This document shows, in pieces, positions 9,491 to 23,900 of a DNA stretch of 60,000 nt; positions within the stretch are counted from its first letter, which is position 1; each line of letters opens with the position of its first letter. The stretch lies in assembly GCF_026151205.1 (NCBI RefSeq), contig NC_087072.1:7304084-7364083 (forward strand), given 5' to 3'. The position numbers were made by a program, and so were the translations under genes. The notes below the pieces were generated by a model that ran no database searches, had not been told where the DNA came from, and saw nothing but the letters and a program-made list of their open reading frames with translations. Source of the DNA: Bolinopsis microptera. Taxonomy: Eukaryota; Ctenophora; Tentaculata; Lobata; Bolinopsidae.

Positions 9491-12400
9491 TTTGTCAGGT
9501 AATAAGTTTTTACTATCGACTGGTTATTCCGCATGCATGTTTTGTAATTTCGTTGGTCAAATCACGTTTAGCTTCAACAGAAGTAAATCAGTAATATTGC
9601 TAGATGTTTTAGTTACAAACTAGAGTGGCATCGACTAGTCAGCCTATATCTAGACGACTGGTTGCTCTGCAGGCTCATAAATTAGTCAACTTTAAATTTC
9701 GCTATCGTACTTGGTGCACTTAAATGCAAAAAATTGCCACATTCACATTACTACATCGAACTGTTTCCGATCAGGGACTAAAGTAAGATGCGGGGCAGAT
9801 AATTGACATCACTGTCTTCCTTTTACTGACGCCTCTAGCTGTCAAATCGATCTATCAGTCTTGTGCTAATTGTAACCTAATTTGCATTTATTAGACACTT
9901 GAGATAAGAGACCAGTGACACCTTGTGGGAGTAAGTGTGCTGATGTAAGTGTTAACTCAAAGTTATACCTTCTTCTGGTTCTTACCTTGATTCTTAGTTA
10001 ATCGTATTTGCGTTGGATTAAGCGTTGGTTTTAAATTGCGCCCTAAAGATCACGTATGAGTCTTGCTCTTAGTGCTGATTAATCAGAGTTTGCTCGGGGC
10101 ACGGTTCCAACTGAGTGTTACTGTAGTGCAAGTTCAGGTAACACATCCAAATGGATTTCCACAATTAGATCAGAGCCTATAGACGCTAAGATACGGCGTG
10201 CAACTGATGCATTATCCCATTTTAGGGTTTAAACAAAACCACGTGCGTTTTGTGATGGAGCATGGAATGCAATTATGGTCGAAACAGACCCAATCCTATT
10301 AAACTTGCCAATGCTTCATTAACGTGGCATGCACCGATTGCCACTCTTGTTCATGTTATGGATAATACCTTGCGTTTGTCATCTCAAGGGGGGAGATCAA
10401 TGATGTATAACCCTATAACATCCGTGTTGCAAATTACATAACCACCCTTTTAAGGTGCACAATGGGTGCTATGAAGTCATGGCCGTCAGTCTCCCGCCTA
10501 AATCCCTGATTAATTTGATGCCCATCTAGTCTTATCGATTTGAATCGTTTGTGTTAACACTTAAGTCCATCTTGTAGACGCATAAATACCTTGCATAAAT
10601 AGATAGTTTGTGTTTGGGCTCGTGCACAGTATTTACACAGCGTGTTAGTTGTATAATGAAATTGTGGAGGTCCCCCAAGGGCTCCCAAACAAATTAATCC
10701 CCCTTGCTGAGAGAAGGGGCCCCGGAGCTCGCAGTCCTACTGCAGTGATCTTATCTTGACCTACAGTTACAAGTATCGGTCCTAATGTTACCAGTTGGAG
10801 CTGTAACTGGATATGTATTGGTATCATTCCGTGTCTTGACGGTAGTTGTGTGTTCAAATTCTCTTCTAATGGAAACTAATTCGACAAATTTGAGGCTCCT
10901 TTTATTATGTAGCCCGTCATGATGTAGCCGTCCGAGACTATTTGTCAACATCATGGAAGTTACATTCGGCATTATAGTACGTTCTTAATTATCTAGACCG
11001 TTTTAGTTTCGTCATTATGTGTCACGATATAATTGTTTCAAAGCCAGATAATTCACATTTGCTGCTTTAGTTTTTGTAACGTTTAAAGTTTTCATTGTCT
11101 CTTCAGACAGTGAGAGTGTGACATATTATGTTTTCCCATGATATATTGACTTTCAACAAGTCTTTCATCCCGACTTTAACAAGTTAAATTCATGGGAATT
11201 TATGATTTGTGTATTCTGCTAATTATTTAATCGCCATTTTTGGGAGACAGTCTCACAGTTTAACGACCTAACTGTTGAAGTATTTCTCACCTGTCGACAG
11301 ATAGATGCGTCTGAATTATCTTAATCTGATAATCGTTGAAAATTCCACCTCATATCCGCCCTCATCACCTCCAATGTTCCATTTAATCGTTTCAATCCTA
11401 AATTTAGTTGTGTGTTCTAGTCACCAGTGCAGTTTACCAGAATTGCCAAGGTGGAGCTTGTCTTCCCTAATCGAATGTCAAGTCGGACATTGTGACCACA
11501 ACATAGCAATACACACTTGATAAAATCAGTGGCAATGTAGTGTCAGTAGTCCCCCCCCCCCTGTATTCAGTAGGGGTACAGATGGTGCACTATTCGCTCT
11601 ACTACAACTCCCCCTAACGTCAATACCCTTCTTCAGTACACAACACATGATCCCCACCACTAGACCTCGCCTCATAGACCGGGTTTACTAGGCTCGATTA
11701 CACCGGGCAATTGCTCGCTCTGTTCCTCTATCCGCTGTTTAGAGCCGCCAATAATTCGACAGGCATGTCAGGGGGTACACACCTGCTGCATGTTGCCCAG
11801 GAGGAGTTACTCTGGGTACCATTCGTAGTTGCTACTCTCTCATCTGGTCTACACTCGGGCAGGAGGCGGTGCATTATCACATCACTCTTACCAATGATAT
11901 TCATCTGGTGCAGTCGCCGGATTTGTTTAACTCTTTGTCTTGAAATGAACTTGTATCACGAACACCTTCACACAGTTTCCGTTATTGCCGCGTTTTTTGT
12001 GTGTGCATGATTAGCAGTTACCCAGCCAATATAATATTAACCAATTAGATATCTCCAGCCCTAGACCTAGACACGATAAGGAGTCTGATGTGTGGCCCGA
12101 TTGAAAACAATGGGGGTGTCGGGGCTGATGATATCGGAATGAAAGATGAAGTTACCTGGAACCCTGTAAACCGGGTCAGGTGCACGGTTGTGCAGCATTA
12201 TTCTCCCTACCTTCCCCACTACTCCGACCCTTGCCTCTTTAATGAGGTGTAAAATCCCTGTATTACCTCCTTCAGTCCTTGCTAATTTGAACGCTAAACT
12301 GCCAATTATTTTCCCCATTTGTCCTCTTTAAAGGGACGTCTGCTTTTGGCCATCATCGTATTATCACCATTATTTTGGTTACGTTGACATTTTTATATGT

Positions 12401-13531
12401 TTGAGGGCTTATTTGTTTCGGAAATACCTACTATACAATATGATCCAGTGAATGATCCCTGACTGTGAACACTCCAGGTTGTCCATCCGAACTCCGATAT
12501 GAATCAATTTCGTTATCTTATTCTTGTAGTGATTCCCAAGAATAGTACATCTTCCAACCCGTACTAGAAACTCGATCTGCACGCTAATTACTCCAACTCT
12601 AGCCTCTAGGTCCCGGTCATCCTCCGATTTGTTCTTCCTCCGGACGGCAAGACCCCGCTAATTCTTCTGATCTAGTCCCTTTGCCCTTGGCCATCGACCA
12701 GGTAAAATTCCTGGACAACTCCCATTTTGGTTCAAAACCTCGAAAATTCCCCAACGTTTCGATTGTTCGATATTTAAGACCTCCTACGAAGACACGTTTT
12801 GTTAATTATCGTTACATAGGGATATGTTTGAATCGCCCACTCCTGTCTTCCCACTTCCCAGTGACGTTCATGTTGACTCCCTTTATGAAAATCTTTTAAT
12901 TCAACTAACTTCCAGTTCTATCCACTGATAGTGGTACTAAGGAAATGGAAGCACGCTGCAGTACAGTATCGCAAACAGTCTGCATGACGAGCAAACAGAT
13001 TAAAAGATGGCTTGGTTATAACCGTATAAGTATAACCGTTTTCGGTCTTCCTGGAACTGGTATCACGATCCCCGCCTTAACTCCTTCCGCTTCCTCGTAC
13101 CTAACTGCGCAGCTACTTCCTTCTGCACAGTATATAACACCCGCAGTTTATGAGGATAGTTACTGAGTCTACCTTCCTTTCTCTGTCTCTGAGTCATGTT
13201 ACCAAACCTCCACTTTATTATCTGATCAATGCCGTAATATCACGCGAGCCCTGTTCCGTATTGTGTAGTGTGTGCATTAGTATTGGTATGCTATATTGTC
13301 CTCTACATCCCTTATAAACGTCGTCTCTTGTTCCCCCAGTCTTCCTACAAATTATGTTCATTATGAACTCCTTCATTCGACTGTTGTTAGATAATTACTA
13401 AATCTATACTGCAGTTAGTATTGATGTGCAGGACCTTGTGTATAGAGCTCACTATACAAGGACCTCGTCTCCGGTGTCTTGATATACTACTATTGTCCGC
13501 GTCCTCTGGTTTCTCTCTTTGCAAGTTGTAA
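9491..13531. other. Intergenic, nothing recognised
   Basis: No supported gene on either strand. The open frames are short, overlapping and without family motifs. A C tract lies near 11551-11561. Confidence 0.4.
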
Positions 13532-13796
<265 letters not shown>

Positions 13797-15109
13797 CGGG
13801 CCCTACTATCAGGTTATCACGCTATAACATGTTACCAGTCTGCTAACCACATTACCACTACCTCATTGAGAAATGTATGGGTGGAGTCGAGTTGTATGTT
13901 CATTTAAACAGACCCCCTGTCCGCCACAGATTGGTAATTATTATTAGTTGGGTAATTATTGTTCAATTTACATTGCCTGCCATTATGTTTGTTGATAACG
14001 ACGGTGCGATTAAAACGGCGTACTGATAGTGGCTCTGTTTGAGTGTTTTGATAAATAACACCTCTCTCGTATTCTTCTATTCTTCTCTGAACCGTCGAGG
14101 TCGTGTTTTCAGTATGATCACTTCCAGATAATCAATAGTATTTACTGCTCTCGGTAAAACCTAATTAGCGTGCACCCTCAATTTTAATTTGCCGAACCTG
14201 GCTGAACTCGTCTTTTTCCAATCCGATCTTGTTCCTTTCGATTGATCTTGTACTCCATTCTCTTGTTCTCCATTCTCCATGTAATATTTCGTAATAATAT
14301 TGCTAACGACATGTTCCGTGAACAGTGGTATGGTTTCCTCCAGAATAGTCTAAGTACTTAAGTATTTGTATAATCTAGTATAAGATTAATTAGAATAATT
14401 TGAATTTTCCGTTAACGCACCAAATTTAGCATATTACCATAATATGGCTGTCTTCAATTACCTACCTATAAGTTGTGACGTAATGTAATACTATGATGAC
14501 ATTACTTAAAAATTCACGAAGATCGTATAAACTCAGAAATTTATACCACATGGTTTTGGTAAAGTTCAAGTATCTCCTGTCATGGGTAATAAGTAGACTG
14601 ATCCTAACTGAGCTAGGGTGCATCATATCCCCCTCATTACATAATACTATAATTACAGTGTGAGTGATGTGTAATATACGTTAGAACTTTCAGTAGTGTA
14701 ATTTAGTTTAGAACATCGTCCGGACCCCTGAGGGCCCTTACCTCCGTTCTCTGAGCCTCCTTCTCCTTCTTCTTCTTGGCGTATGTGTAGTAGTAGTTGG
14801 GTTTATGTGCGCCCTTTTCTAACTGACATTACCCCCACCAGGGGTGTTCTGTACCTGATTGAGCCTTTGTTTTACACTGATGTTTGTTGATTGTACGTGT
14901 TCATGTTGTGTGAAGTACTCAAATAAGACTTGTATCCTACGTTTTCGTTAAATCGTAAGTGATAATAATGTCAAAATGACCAATCCTTTGAAGTCTGATA
15001 TTATAGACTGTGACAAAGTTTAGTTACATTTTTGAGATGTTTGGTCATGTGGTTTTATGGCACATATACATATTCGTATTTGATGGGTACAAGTTAACAA
15101 GTAAAACAA
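13797..15109. other. Intergenic, nothing recognised
   Basis: AT-rich sequence without coding signal or clear repeats. Confidence 0.4.
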
Positions 15110-15930
15110 TACCTTACTCGGGATTATTATGACCGGGATAAAGTGGTGGGTTTAGGGTAATTTCGCCATATTTTTCCCGAACCACATTTTCACTGGTCGT
15201 TAATAAACCCGCCTACTCAGCTTTTAGGGTTCCCAAGGGGTATGGGTGCTCATATTTTAATCGTTGTCTTATATTCACTAAAGAAGACTATTGGGACATG
15301 GACACTTGTTGCAGGTTTTTCGACTTCATTTGGCTAAAATTGCAAAAAATTCACCTTTTTGCCCAATTCTTGTCATATATCCTTATTGTCAAAGTTGATT
15401 TAAATAGGCCAATTTTTAATTTCTTAGGTATTGACTATCTCTACATAATGAAATAGGACTCAAAGTAAAAGTAACAGTTAAATTAAAACTTGAATTAATT
15501 AAAACTGTCAATAACATGAATCAGTTTCATCAGTCATTTATTCATAATTCTAAAAAATGTGAACGATGCATTCTTTTTTGAGTCATAATGGTTATTTGAT
15601 ACACGTAAACATTTAATGCTAATTCAAAACAACTAATTTGCTAGAGTGCTAGACTACCATGCAACACGTTACTACCAGCAGACTACCAGCAGACTACCAT
15701 TCGACTTGTTTCACAAGTTTTAGCAATGCGAAAATTTCTAAACTTGCTTATCTCTAATAAGGAAATTTACATCTGAGACAAAATTTTTGAATCTAAAATT
15801 GAAAGGTTGGACACCGGTAAAATGGCGACCGGGAAAATGTGGTGGGTTTTGGGCAATTTCGCCATATTTTTCCCGAACCATATTTTAACCGGTCATTAAT
15901 AAACCCGTCGTAATAATCCCGAGTAAGGTA
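15110..15930. mobile_element. TA-flanked inverted-repeat element (Tc1/mariner-like MITE)
   Basis: The left end reads TACCTTACTCGGGATTATTA from 15110 and the right end is its inverse, finishing AATCCCGAGTAAGGTA at 15930. The arms agree for about 24 bp. Both boundaries carry TA, the target of Tc1/mariner transposases. A ~65-bp subterminal block (ATTTCGCCATATTTTTCCCG and neighbours) is present as direct copies at about 15148-15213 and 15842-15907. The ~820-bp element has no transposase frame, so it would need to be moved in trans. Confidence 0.75.
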
Positions 15931-16639
15931 ATTAGAATTTAAACTATTTAGTTTTAAGTATTTCACAGACCACTAAAAGCATTATAAAGGGCATGTAATC
16001 TTTATTTGCCAGGACGTGTTAATTGAATGTTGGCCTTCAAAAACTATTCTGAGAAAGAATGCATGAAGAAGCGGTTTCAAAGGGTTTCTTAAGGGTGTTT
16101 CCTCAGGATGTTCATGGGTGCAGGTGTACCCAAGGGTTTCATCGTACATATTTTTCACCTTTGAGATCTTTGTCTACATAGGATGTCTCCATAACTCACA
16201 AGATAAATTATTCTGCACTCGATAATTCCATCTGAAATCGTTTAGTTGTATAACGACTTGGTAAACCGAATCTAGCTCCATGGCTTCATAAGTAACTTGT
16301 AATGTACAAGGATGAACGACAAGTTACGTGCAGTTGGTTAGCTGTACTCATCTTTGCCTCTTGACTTTGTACCCATTGCTGATTTCCATTGAGTTTTATA
16401 GTTTAGATTAGGAACCAAAGGCTACTGAAATACGAAAGGAGCAACGTATTATGTGCTAGTCACGTACTGTGCATTGTACAGAATAAGATAAGGATACAGC
16501 CATTACTATATTTTACCATAATAAGTGGACGCCGTGTTACTAAATCCAATGCAACCCTGTACTCTCAGTTACACAGTTCCTATACTGCAATCCCCCATTC
16601 CGGGACCCTACACTGTATACGTCATTGTACAGAGATACC

Positions 16640-16760
16640 AATAACAGCTGCTGATTGGCCACCCCTGGACGATCTCTCCTGTGATTGGTCAATGTTTACA
16701 CAGTCTGTCCTGTGATTGGTCAATGTCTACACGAAGTATGATGTGATTGGTTAGTTAATG
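16640..16760 (+). promoter_or_regulatory. Evenly spaced CCAAT-box (ATTGG) array
   Basis: ATTGG occurs at 16654, 16684, 16715 and 16745, spacings of 30, 31 and 30 bp, close to three helical turns. The three right-hand copies sit in tandem units containing GTGATTGGTCAATGT. ATTGG is the reverse of the NF-Y CCAAT box. No coding frame starts nearby, so it is either a promoter for an unseen transcript or a small tandem repeat. Confidence 0.5.
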
Positions 16761-17756
16761 CGAGGGAGTTTAATTGCTGCAGGGTTCCCAGGCTTGTTAT
16801 GGAACTCTACAAAAGGACTATTGAGCTGACTGGCTGGCTGTGTAGCCCCAGGTAATTAATTAGGGAATAATCAGGACCTACAACATCATCATCATATCGG
16901 AGTTATATCCTTCAGCTCATCTTCCCCACTTCTCCTATCTCAGTCAGCTGAGCCCCATCCCTTTTTCTCCTCTCCGTGTTCAAATTTTGTCATTCGTCGT
17001 AATAATTATTGTGTCGCACAATTTTGCCTCAAAATTTACTGCCAAATGTTTGATGCCCACCAAAAAGGGAACTTCAGGTCTGCTTTCTTGGTGATTTGGT
17101 TTTTTTGGGTAAAATTACGCAATTTTTAGCGGATTAAATGTGTTGACTTTTGGGTGATTTAACGAAATTAGTTGTTGCGAACAATGGTCACAACCTTATT
17201 AAATAATCTAATTTAAATATCTTTATTTTACCAGCACTTCTTGTCCATTGTTTGTAAATGTTTAACGACTTGTAGGAATTCACAATACCGACTTCTCTGC
17301 ACTGCAATTTAATAAGCCCGTGCTACTGGCAACAAATGCTCTGCAATGTCATGCCAAGGTCGTGTGATTAAACGTACCGTCATGCACGGTTGTACCTCTC
17401 TGTCCTTCAACTTCCTCACCGGGATTTCGAATGCCTAGGTCTCGTAGTGAAATCCACGTTTTTTAACCTGAATTGCTCTCTGCCCTCCGCCGAAAGGGTA
17501 TGTGGAAGCCGACTAAATTTAAGCTATGCACTTGATTAATGCATATTTTTTCTGGAAGTTGCTGAGACATCATCGATTTTCTACCCACTTCAGATCAAGA
17601 AGGGTGTCTTAATGTCCAAATATACAAATTATATGATGTATTTGTTGGATGTTGATTTACTTTTGCTGTTTTGCTTATTTCCTATGCTTCTAGATGATAG
17701 GCTAGCTCAGTGTTTGTGATGGCAGAAGGTGATTTCTGGATTGTAATACAACTGGA

Positions 17757-17960
17757 GTTGGGTGGCACCAGGGTAGTAGTTGGTTGCCACAAGGTAAGTG
17801 GTAGGGTGGCACAAGATAAGTGGTTTGGTGGCACCAGGTCAGTAGTTGGGTGGCACCAGGTCAGTGGTTTGGTGGCACCAGGGTAGTGGTTGGGTGGCAC
17901 CAGGGTAGTGGTTGGATGTTGTGAGGATAAAAGCTGGGTGGCACTAGGGTGGCGGCTGGG
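17757..17960. repeat. 22-bp minisatellite
   Basis: GGTGGCACC recurs at 17761, 17827, 17849, 17871 and 17893, with degenerate copies between and after, giving a 22-bp period over about nine units. Because 22 is not a multiple of three, the minus-strand open frame across it shifts register from unit to unit and is not a plausible repeat protein. Confidence 0.85.
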
Positions 17961-20900
17961 CGGTCCACTCTCAAAGTGTCATCATGTTGTCGTGGAGTGA
18001 GGCTGACATTGAGATAAGGTCCCACGGGTGGATAATGATGTAATGGAATGTAGGCCTACCTTCCACCGCTCTCTCCATCTTATGACATGCCTCTTTCTGC
18101 GTACTTGACTCGAATAATCTCAAGCAACAATAAATATTATTTATAATGTTACAGTGTCAGCTGCGATTTAGCGCGTTTGAAATGGCGATCTTGTTAAACC
18201 TTTTGTCGTCCAGGGCTATTATTTTCCCATGGCGGTCTACCAGCAATGTTTATAATAGTCAACACTTTACGACTTCTACCAGAGAAACTTCAGTCTCATC
18301 AAACTTCAGTGTCTTCAAACTATTCAGCTTGTAGGCCGTTTTATTATTCCAGGAGTATAGATCTGTGTTCTCCAATCTCTATAAAGTTGCCATAATTTGG
18401 AATACAATATTTTAGTTGTATCTGTACTACACTTGATATGCAGGTCGCCTGAACTTTACCAGTATATGTTTTAGTATGTACATATGCGGCTCGTGTGTGG
18501 AAAATTCCCACGACCGAGCGTCACGTGCGGTGTCAGCTGACCATCTGCAAACTCCTGCTTGGTCGACGAACTAACTTCAATCCTGTGCTCGACTAGCTAT
18601 GATAATATATAACTGAATTTTAAAATCGCAACACCGTTTTTGTAAAGTGCTTGTTTCGTCATTTAGTGAGGTTATTATATTCACGAGTTTTCTCCTGTCA
18701 ATTCATTTTCATTCTTTGTTTTCTCTGTTTGTTTGTTTGGTAACAATGAAACTAATTGTTAGTGTCAACAATTACCAATCGTTTCGATCTAACTTACATT
18801 CGCTTGCAGTTTGCAAGTTTTCTGAATCCACAAATATACTTATTCAGAATTTTCTGCACCCTTAGGAAGTTGCAACAATAATTGCCATGTCCGATTATAT
18901 TAGTAAGTATTGTAAGTCCGCTCAAGTACCAGTATAGACTCTAATTGGCCACATACTTTCAACCGCTACATCTTACCTTTCGAAAGTATTTTCCTTCCCA
19001 GTACCTCTGCAAAACATTTCCAACATGCCTACTTGAGTGGATCCCGAATTATTCCGAGCCTGATCAAAACTTTCCCGTTAAATTAAAATTCCATTTCCCG
19101 GTAAGCTAGCGTATCTCGAGCGTACCTACTTTTGAAAGGTAAACGCTGCATTTCTGCACGACCTGGATTCATTTGATCAGTATAACATTCAGGGCAACTT
19201 CATTGTGAACAGTGAAAGTCGTATCTTTCACTTTCATTTAGTTGCATTATATCCCTGTATAATAGAAAGCGTGGAGGAACGTGGAACGGAGACACGAGAA
19301 CTCTAACTGTTACATATTCAGAGTCACATACATGACGTAGTTATATTTTATCACCGATTATTACAGGGGCCGTATTGTCAAGTGGTGTTAAAACTGATTC
19401 CAAAACCTGGGAAGTTTTTGACGTTTGACGGAAAATAATTAAACAATTGTAAACAAACAGGCTAGAAAAATGCGAAGTTCAGGGAAATTTTTGAGGTTGA
19501 AATACGAGAACTTCAAGCTGTGTGACTTACATGTGTAAAGGCGTATTCTCACTACGATAAAAATAAGACATATGTATAACATAGTATAATATAAATATAT
19601 AACATAGTATAATATAAAGCCTTTTAAATTGCTCTAATATTCGACATTTGTAGCTTTATTTATCCAATCTTTTTATTTAGAATGAAAACAAATTCTTCGT
19701 ATTATTGAGCCATGGTGGACTGGCAACAGCTGATTAAAACGCTTCCATCCCATCACATGACACGCAATAAATGCAATAGATTTATAATGTTGTTTGTTAA
19801 ATACATTTCTTTTACCTAATTCCGATCACTAGTGCAACTTGAACCAATTCTAAATATCCCCACTTTCGGTTTTGAAATTCTACTGCATTGTTCTATAAAA
19901 TGAAAACCACTGGTAAAACACGGCTGCTCCGAAAGCTAAAGTTGGCACTACATACAATTAGATTTGAGCATGTGGCCTTGTTTTCACTGATAACAGCGTA
20001 TCCTCGCCTGATGGCGCCGATATATCAAAACATTACATGATAATATGATATTTCTATTTCCTCTCACTGAACGAGGAAGAGATGCTTCTTTCTGGATACG
20101 GCTGGATAACCGGAGCCAGAACAATGCAGGAACTCTGTGTACTATGAACAAGATGTGAGCTGGTATTACACCAATACACAGGTGTTCTCATGGTAATCAC
20201 TGGTTAACCTACATAACACTATCTCTACACTCAGCTACAGTTCCGATAATTTATTCAAAGTACTCTCTCTCGTTCTCCCTAGCCCTCATTGTCATTCTCT
20301 CTCTGCCTCTCCACCCGTATGTAAGCTGTGAAATTAATGCCGTCTACGTTAGCTGCCGCATAACTGTCGCAACTTCAGTACCGCACAACTGTCGCTAAAA
20401 CACAACTCTTAAACGTGGCCAAATTTCAACTCCTACACGGTTGTCTAGGTCCGGAGTTTTAAAACACTCTCTCCACCCGCTGTCTTTTTATTTTCCCGTT
20501 CCCAGTAGGCGCCACATAGTATTGTATTACCTGCCACCGTTCATATCATATGATTTTGTTTAGTCTGTAGTTGATTGCTATTTTTAATATCATGATAGCT
20601 AGTCCCGAGTCATTAGCGAGCTCAAGTCCTCCAAGTACGTTTTAGGCAGTTATACTTACCGTTTTTAGACTTTATAAGTGCGCTTTACTGGAGAGGACGG
20701 TTGTGGGATTTCCTCCAATGTTAACTCTCTCATATTCTAGTCTAATGATCTAGAGACTCCGTCTATTGCATGGGTATTTAATATATTGATACAGTTAGCA
20801 GCAGTAATGACGATATATTTTGCCGACGTTATTTTGGTCACGTGGTCGCGAAAGCTTCCCGGAATTGTTCGCCACGAGTGTGGGCTATTAAGTACACAAA

Positions 20901-23900
20901 CTTGGCGGTTAACAGCCTGCGTACAACACTACATGTAACATATCATTCATTATTTAAAGTAGTTACTAAATCACCACTACTTCCACCTGTTTGCTTTATT
21001 AAGTTGTGTGTTTACTGGTGGTTTAATGATCAACCTAGTTTGTTATTTCACGCCCCAAGTTTTCCTAGCACAACCCTGGGATATGCCTCCCGTGTGACGA
21101 TACCCAAACATGGAGATTTAGGTCTGATTATCGGCCTTTATATCGGTTCGAAACCCTAAGACAAACGTTCCTAGTACATAACCCGAGTGAAAACACATAT
21201 AAATTTAAACTTATATTGCAAAGTGAGCCTCTCAAAAGTTTAGTTTAAGGGAAACACGTGACTTTTATTTTCGTTAGTGTTGACTGTTGGACCAGCCTCG
21301 CTGTTGGACCAGCCTCGCTGACCCTGAACAAGAGCTGGTGTGAAAATGAATCGTGTTTTACCGTTTAGACCACCCTGAAATATGATAATGAATGCTGTGT
21401 GAAGACGGGACTTTATCTCAAATTTGTTCGACCCAGGATGGGACCACGATCATTTTCATTAGCGGCACTAATTCATCGGGCCCTGAGTTTTAGCCTCCGG
21501 AGCCTTGCTAGGTTCTCATTCATTCTTTTACGTTCTCCCAACTGAGGCCTCACAGCAAAGTTTCATTTCTTTAATCTTTATCGTCTTCTCAGTGTCATCC
21601 TACTTTTAGTATTAATACTTTTAGTACACCTAGACCCGTATGTTGCAAATTTGACACCATTCTTGGTGATGGAACGGTGACAGAACGATTACGAGGGCTA
21701 TAAAAACTCTTAAAATTAATCTTAAATTGAAGAATATTCTGTAAAAATTGATCTCTACCTTCTGTTAACGTGTTTATAATAGCCGAGCCTTAGCACTCAC
21801 ATAATGCTGGCCACGGCCTCTTTGAAAACTACACTTCTAGGCGAACTTTATACTACATGATAGTGCTTCATTGTGCCTTTTGGTGGTGCTATCGTGGTAC
21901 AAAACATGCTGCACCCTTTTGCTTGCTTCCCACCGCCGCAGAGAGTTGAGGCTTCTATGCTAAAATTGTAAAATATCAAGTTACGATCAGCGTTCTAATA
22001 AGGGTGCATCATACCGATTCAAATAACACTTGTTTCTACTTGTTAAGTTCAATAGAAAAGGGAGATAATTTTAGCTCTGTTCCGCATGAGGTATCGTGAA
22101 ATAGAAAATTGCATTGTCAGAATTAATTTTCCTATTTTTTGTACTATTTTAGCTTTAATCAATAATCAGCTTGCTGATCAAACGGCGCTCAATCAGACAT
22201 CGAGCTCTCGAAAATGTACCGCTGTTCGAATCACTTTCAGATCCCACAGTCCACACCCACCTTTATTCCCGAACTAAGACGTACCCATAATGTTCATGTG
22301 ACAACTGACACACCATTACATCAATGCAATTTTAAACTCTAAAAACGCACTACAATTTATTGATCTGGAATCATATTTCTTTGTGGTATGCGGGAGCCAT
22401 TAGAGCACGTGACCAATATACAGCCGCGTCACTACAGCACGCATCATGCCATCCCATGAATACCTTGTCATGTCACTGCCTCCCTTGTAATTCAATATAT
22501 TTTATCAGTGGTAAGCTGTTCAACTAATCACTTTATCACCAAAGTTCAATATTCAGCTTTACACTCCTATTCCTGTTCCCTCCTCAAGTCAGTCCTGTTT
22601 CTCTCTGACCTCCTGTTTCTTAGTCCGCTGCTGCTGCAATGTCTTAATTTTGAATTGCAGCACGTGTATGATATTCTTAACGTTCGGCTGAGTACCACTG
22701 GTTACTTTTGTTGTTCATTTTGTTAGTTAAACTTTTGTGTGGCACATACTAATTATCGTTAAACAAGAACGTTTAATAGTTGTTATTCAGGGTCGTTAGC
22801 TAAATAGTTTGTTGCGATGCTCAACACAGTTTATATATTGTGACAGTTAAAAATTGGATTCAGCTAAATAAGGGGTTAATGGAAAAGTGACTAAATGGCT
22901 TAAATTAACGATCCAGCTTACTGTGTTGGCTAACTTCCACTTCATGCTTATCCAGGGCAATTATCTTGATATAGTTGATTAACCATTCGACTATGATGAT
23001 TAAGATAGATAACTATAAAACCAGCTGTCACCGATGAGTATTTAAAGCTATCTTGGGAGTGAACAAAACGTGGGGATGGAAACGTGGGGATGGAAACGTG
23101 GGGTTTTATTAGCACAAGTTCCCTATACAAATACTCCTTCTTCTTCCCTCACCAAGCTCTACCACCCAACATATCTACCTCTCCTCATTCCTTGAATCAT
23201 TTCAATGCTCATTTTCGAAATTCACTCACATTTTCAAAAAATCCAGCTCTAAAATACAAGCTCACTAAGTTTGACTTAGTAAGCTTTTATCCTTATTTTA
23301 TCCATGTTGTCCGCTTGTGCAGCCCTCACACTCCTTTACAATCCACACGTGACGGTACACGTGGCTTGATGCCTTCATGTCAGCTTCTATATTGGAACTG
23401 TCTGGAGGATCGTTACTGATCTAATAGGACGGAATGCCGTGAATTCCTCACCTAAAAAGATAAGTGGCAAGGCTAAACTGTTGGCCCCGAGTTTGACAAG
23501 TGGCAGACCCTGGAGCTGAACCCAGGGCTGGTGGAGCGGCGACCAGGACCCTCTTTAAACTTGCTGTTAATTTAAAAACATATATACTTAAGAGGCACCA
23601 AGTATAGCGGAGGGGAAACAGTCAGGCTGACTGACTAGTCCCTTCCAAGTATGTCTAAACGATTCGGAGTTACTTTAATGATTTAAATCATTGTTTGATC
23701 GTTTATTGCTATTAAGCATCTCCTTAATGGATTGTAGGCATGTTTTTTGATGAGACCTGAACATGCCCACTTCTTTCAGGACATGCCGCTCTTTCTCTCC
23801 ATTCTCGAGAAAACTGCCCGGCTTATCTTTACAAATATTCCGTTCAAAGTGCCCATTTTATGTGTTAGTTCTGCAATATATTCCCGGATATGCTGTAACG

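Noticed and set aside
17682-17900. Minus-strand Pro/Thr-rich frame resembling a repeat protein
   Set aside because: The 22-bp unit is not a multiple of three, so the frame does not repeat a peptide unit consistently.
21140-21165. Second T-loop-like GGTTCGAAACC
   Set aside because: Only two base pairs of a T-stem can form, with no cloverleaf around it.
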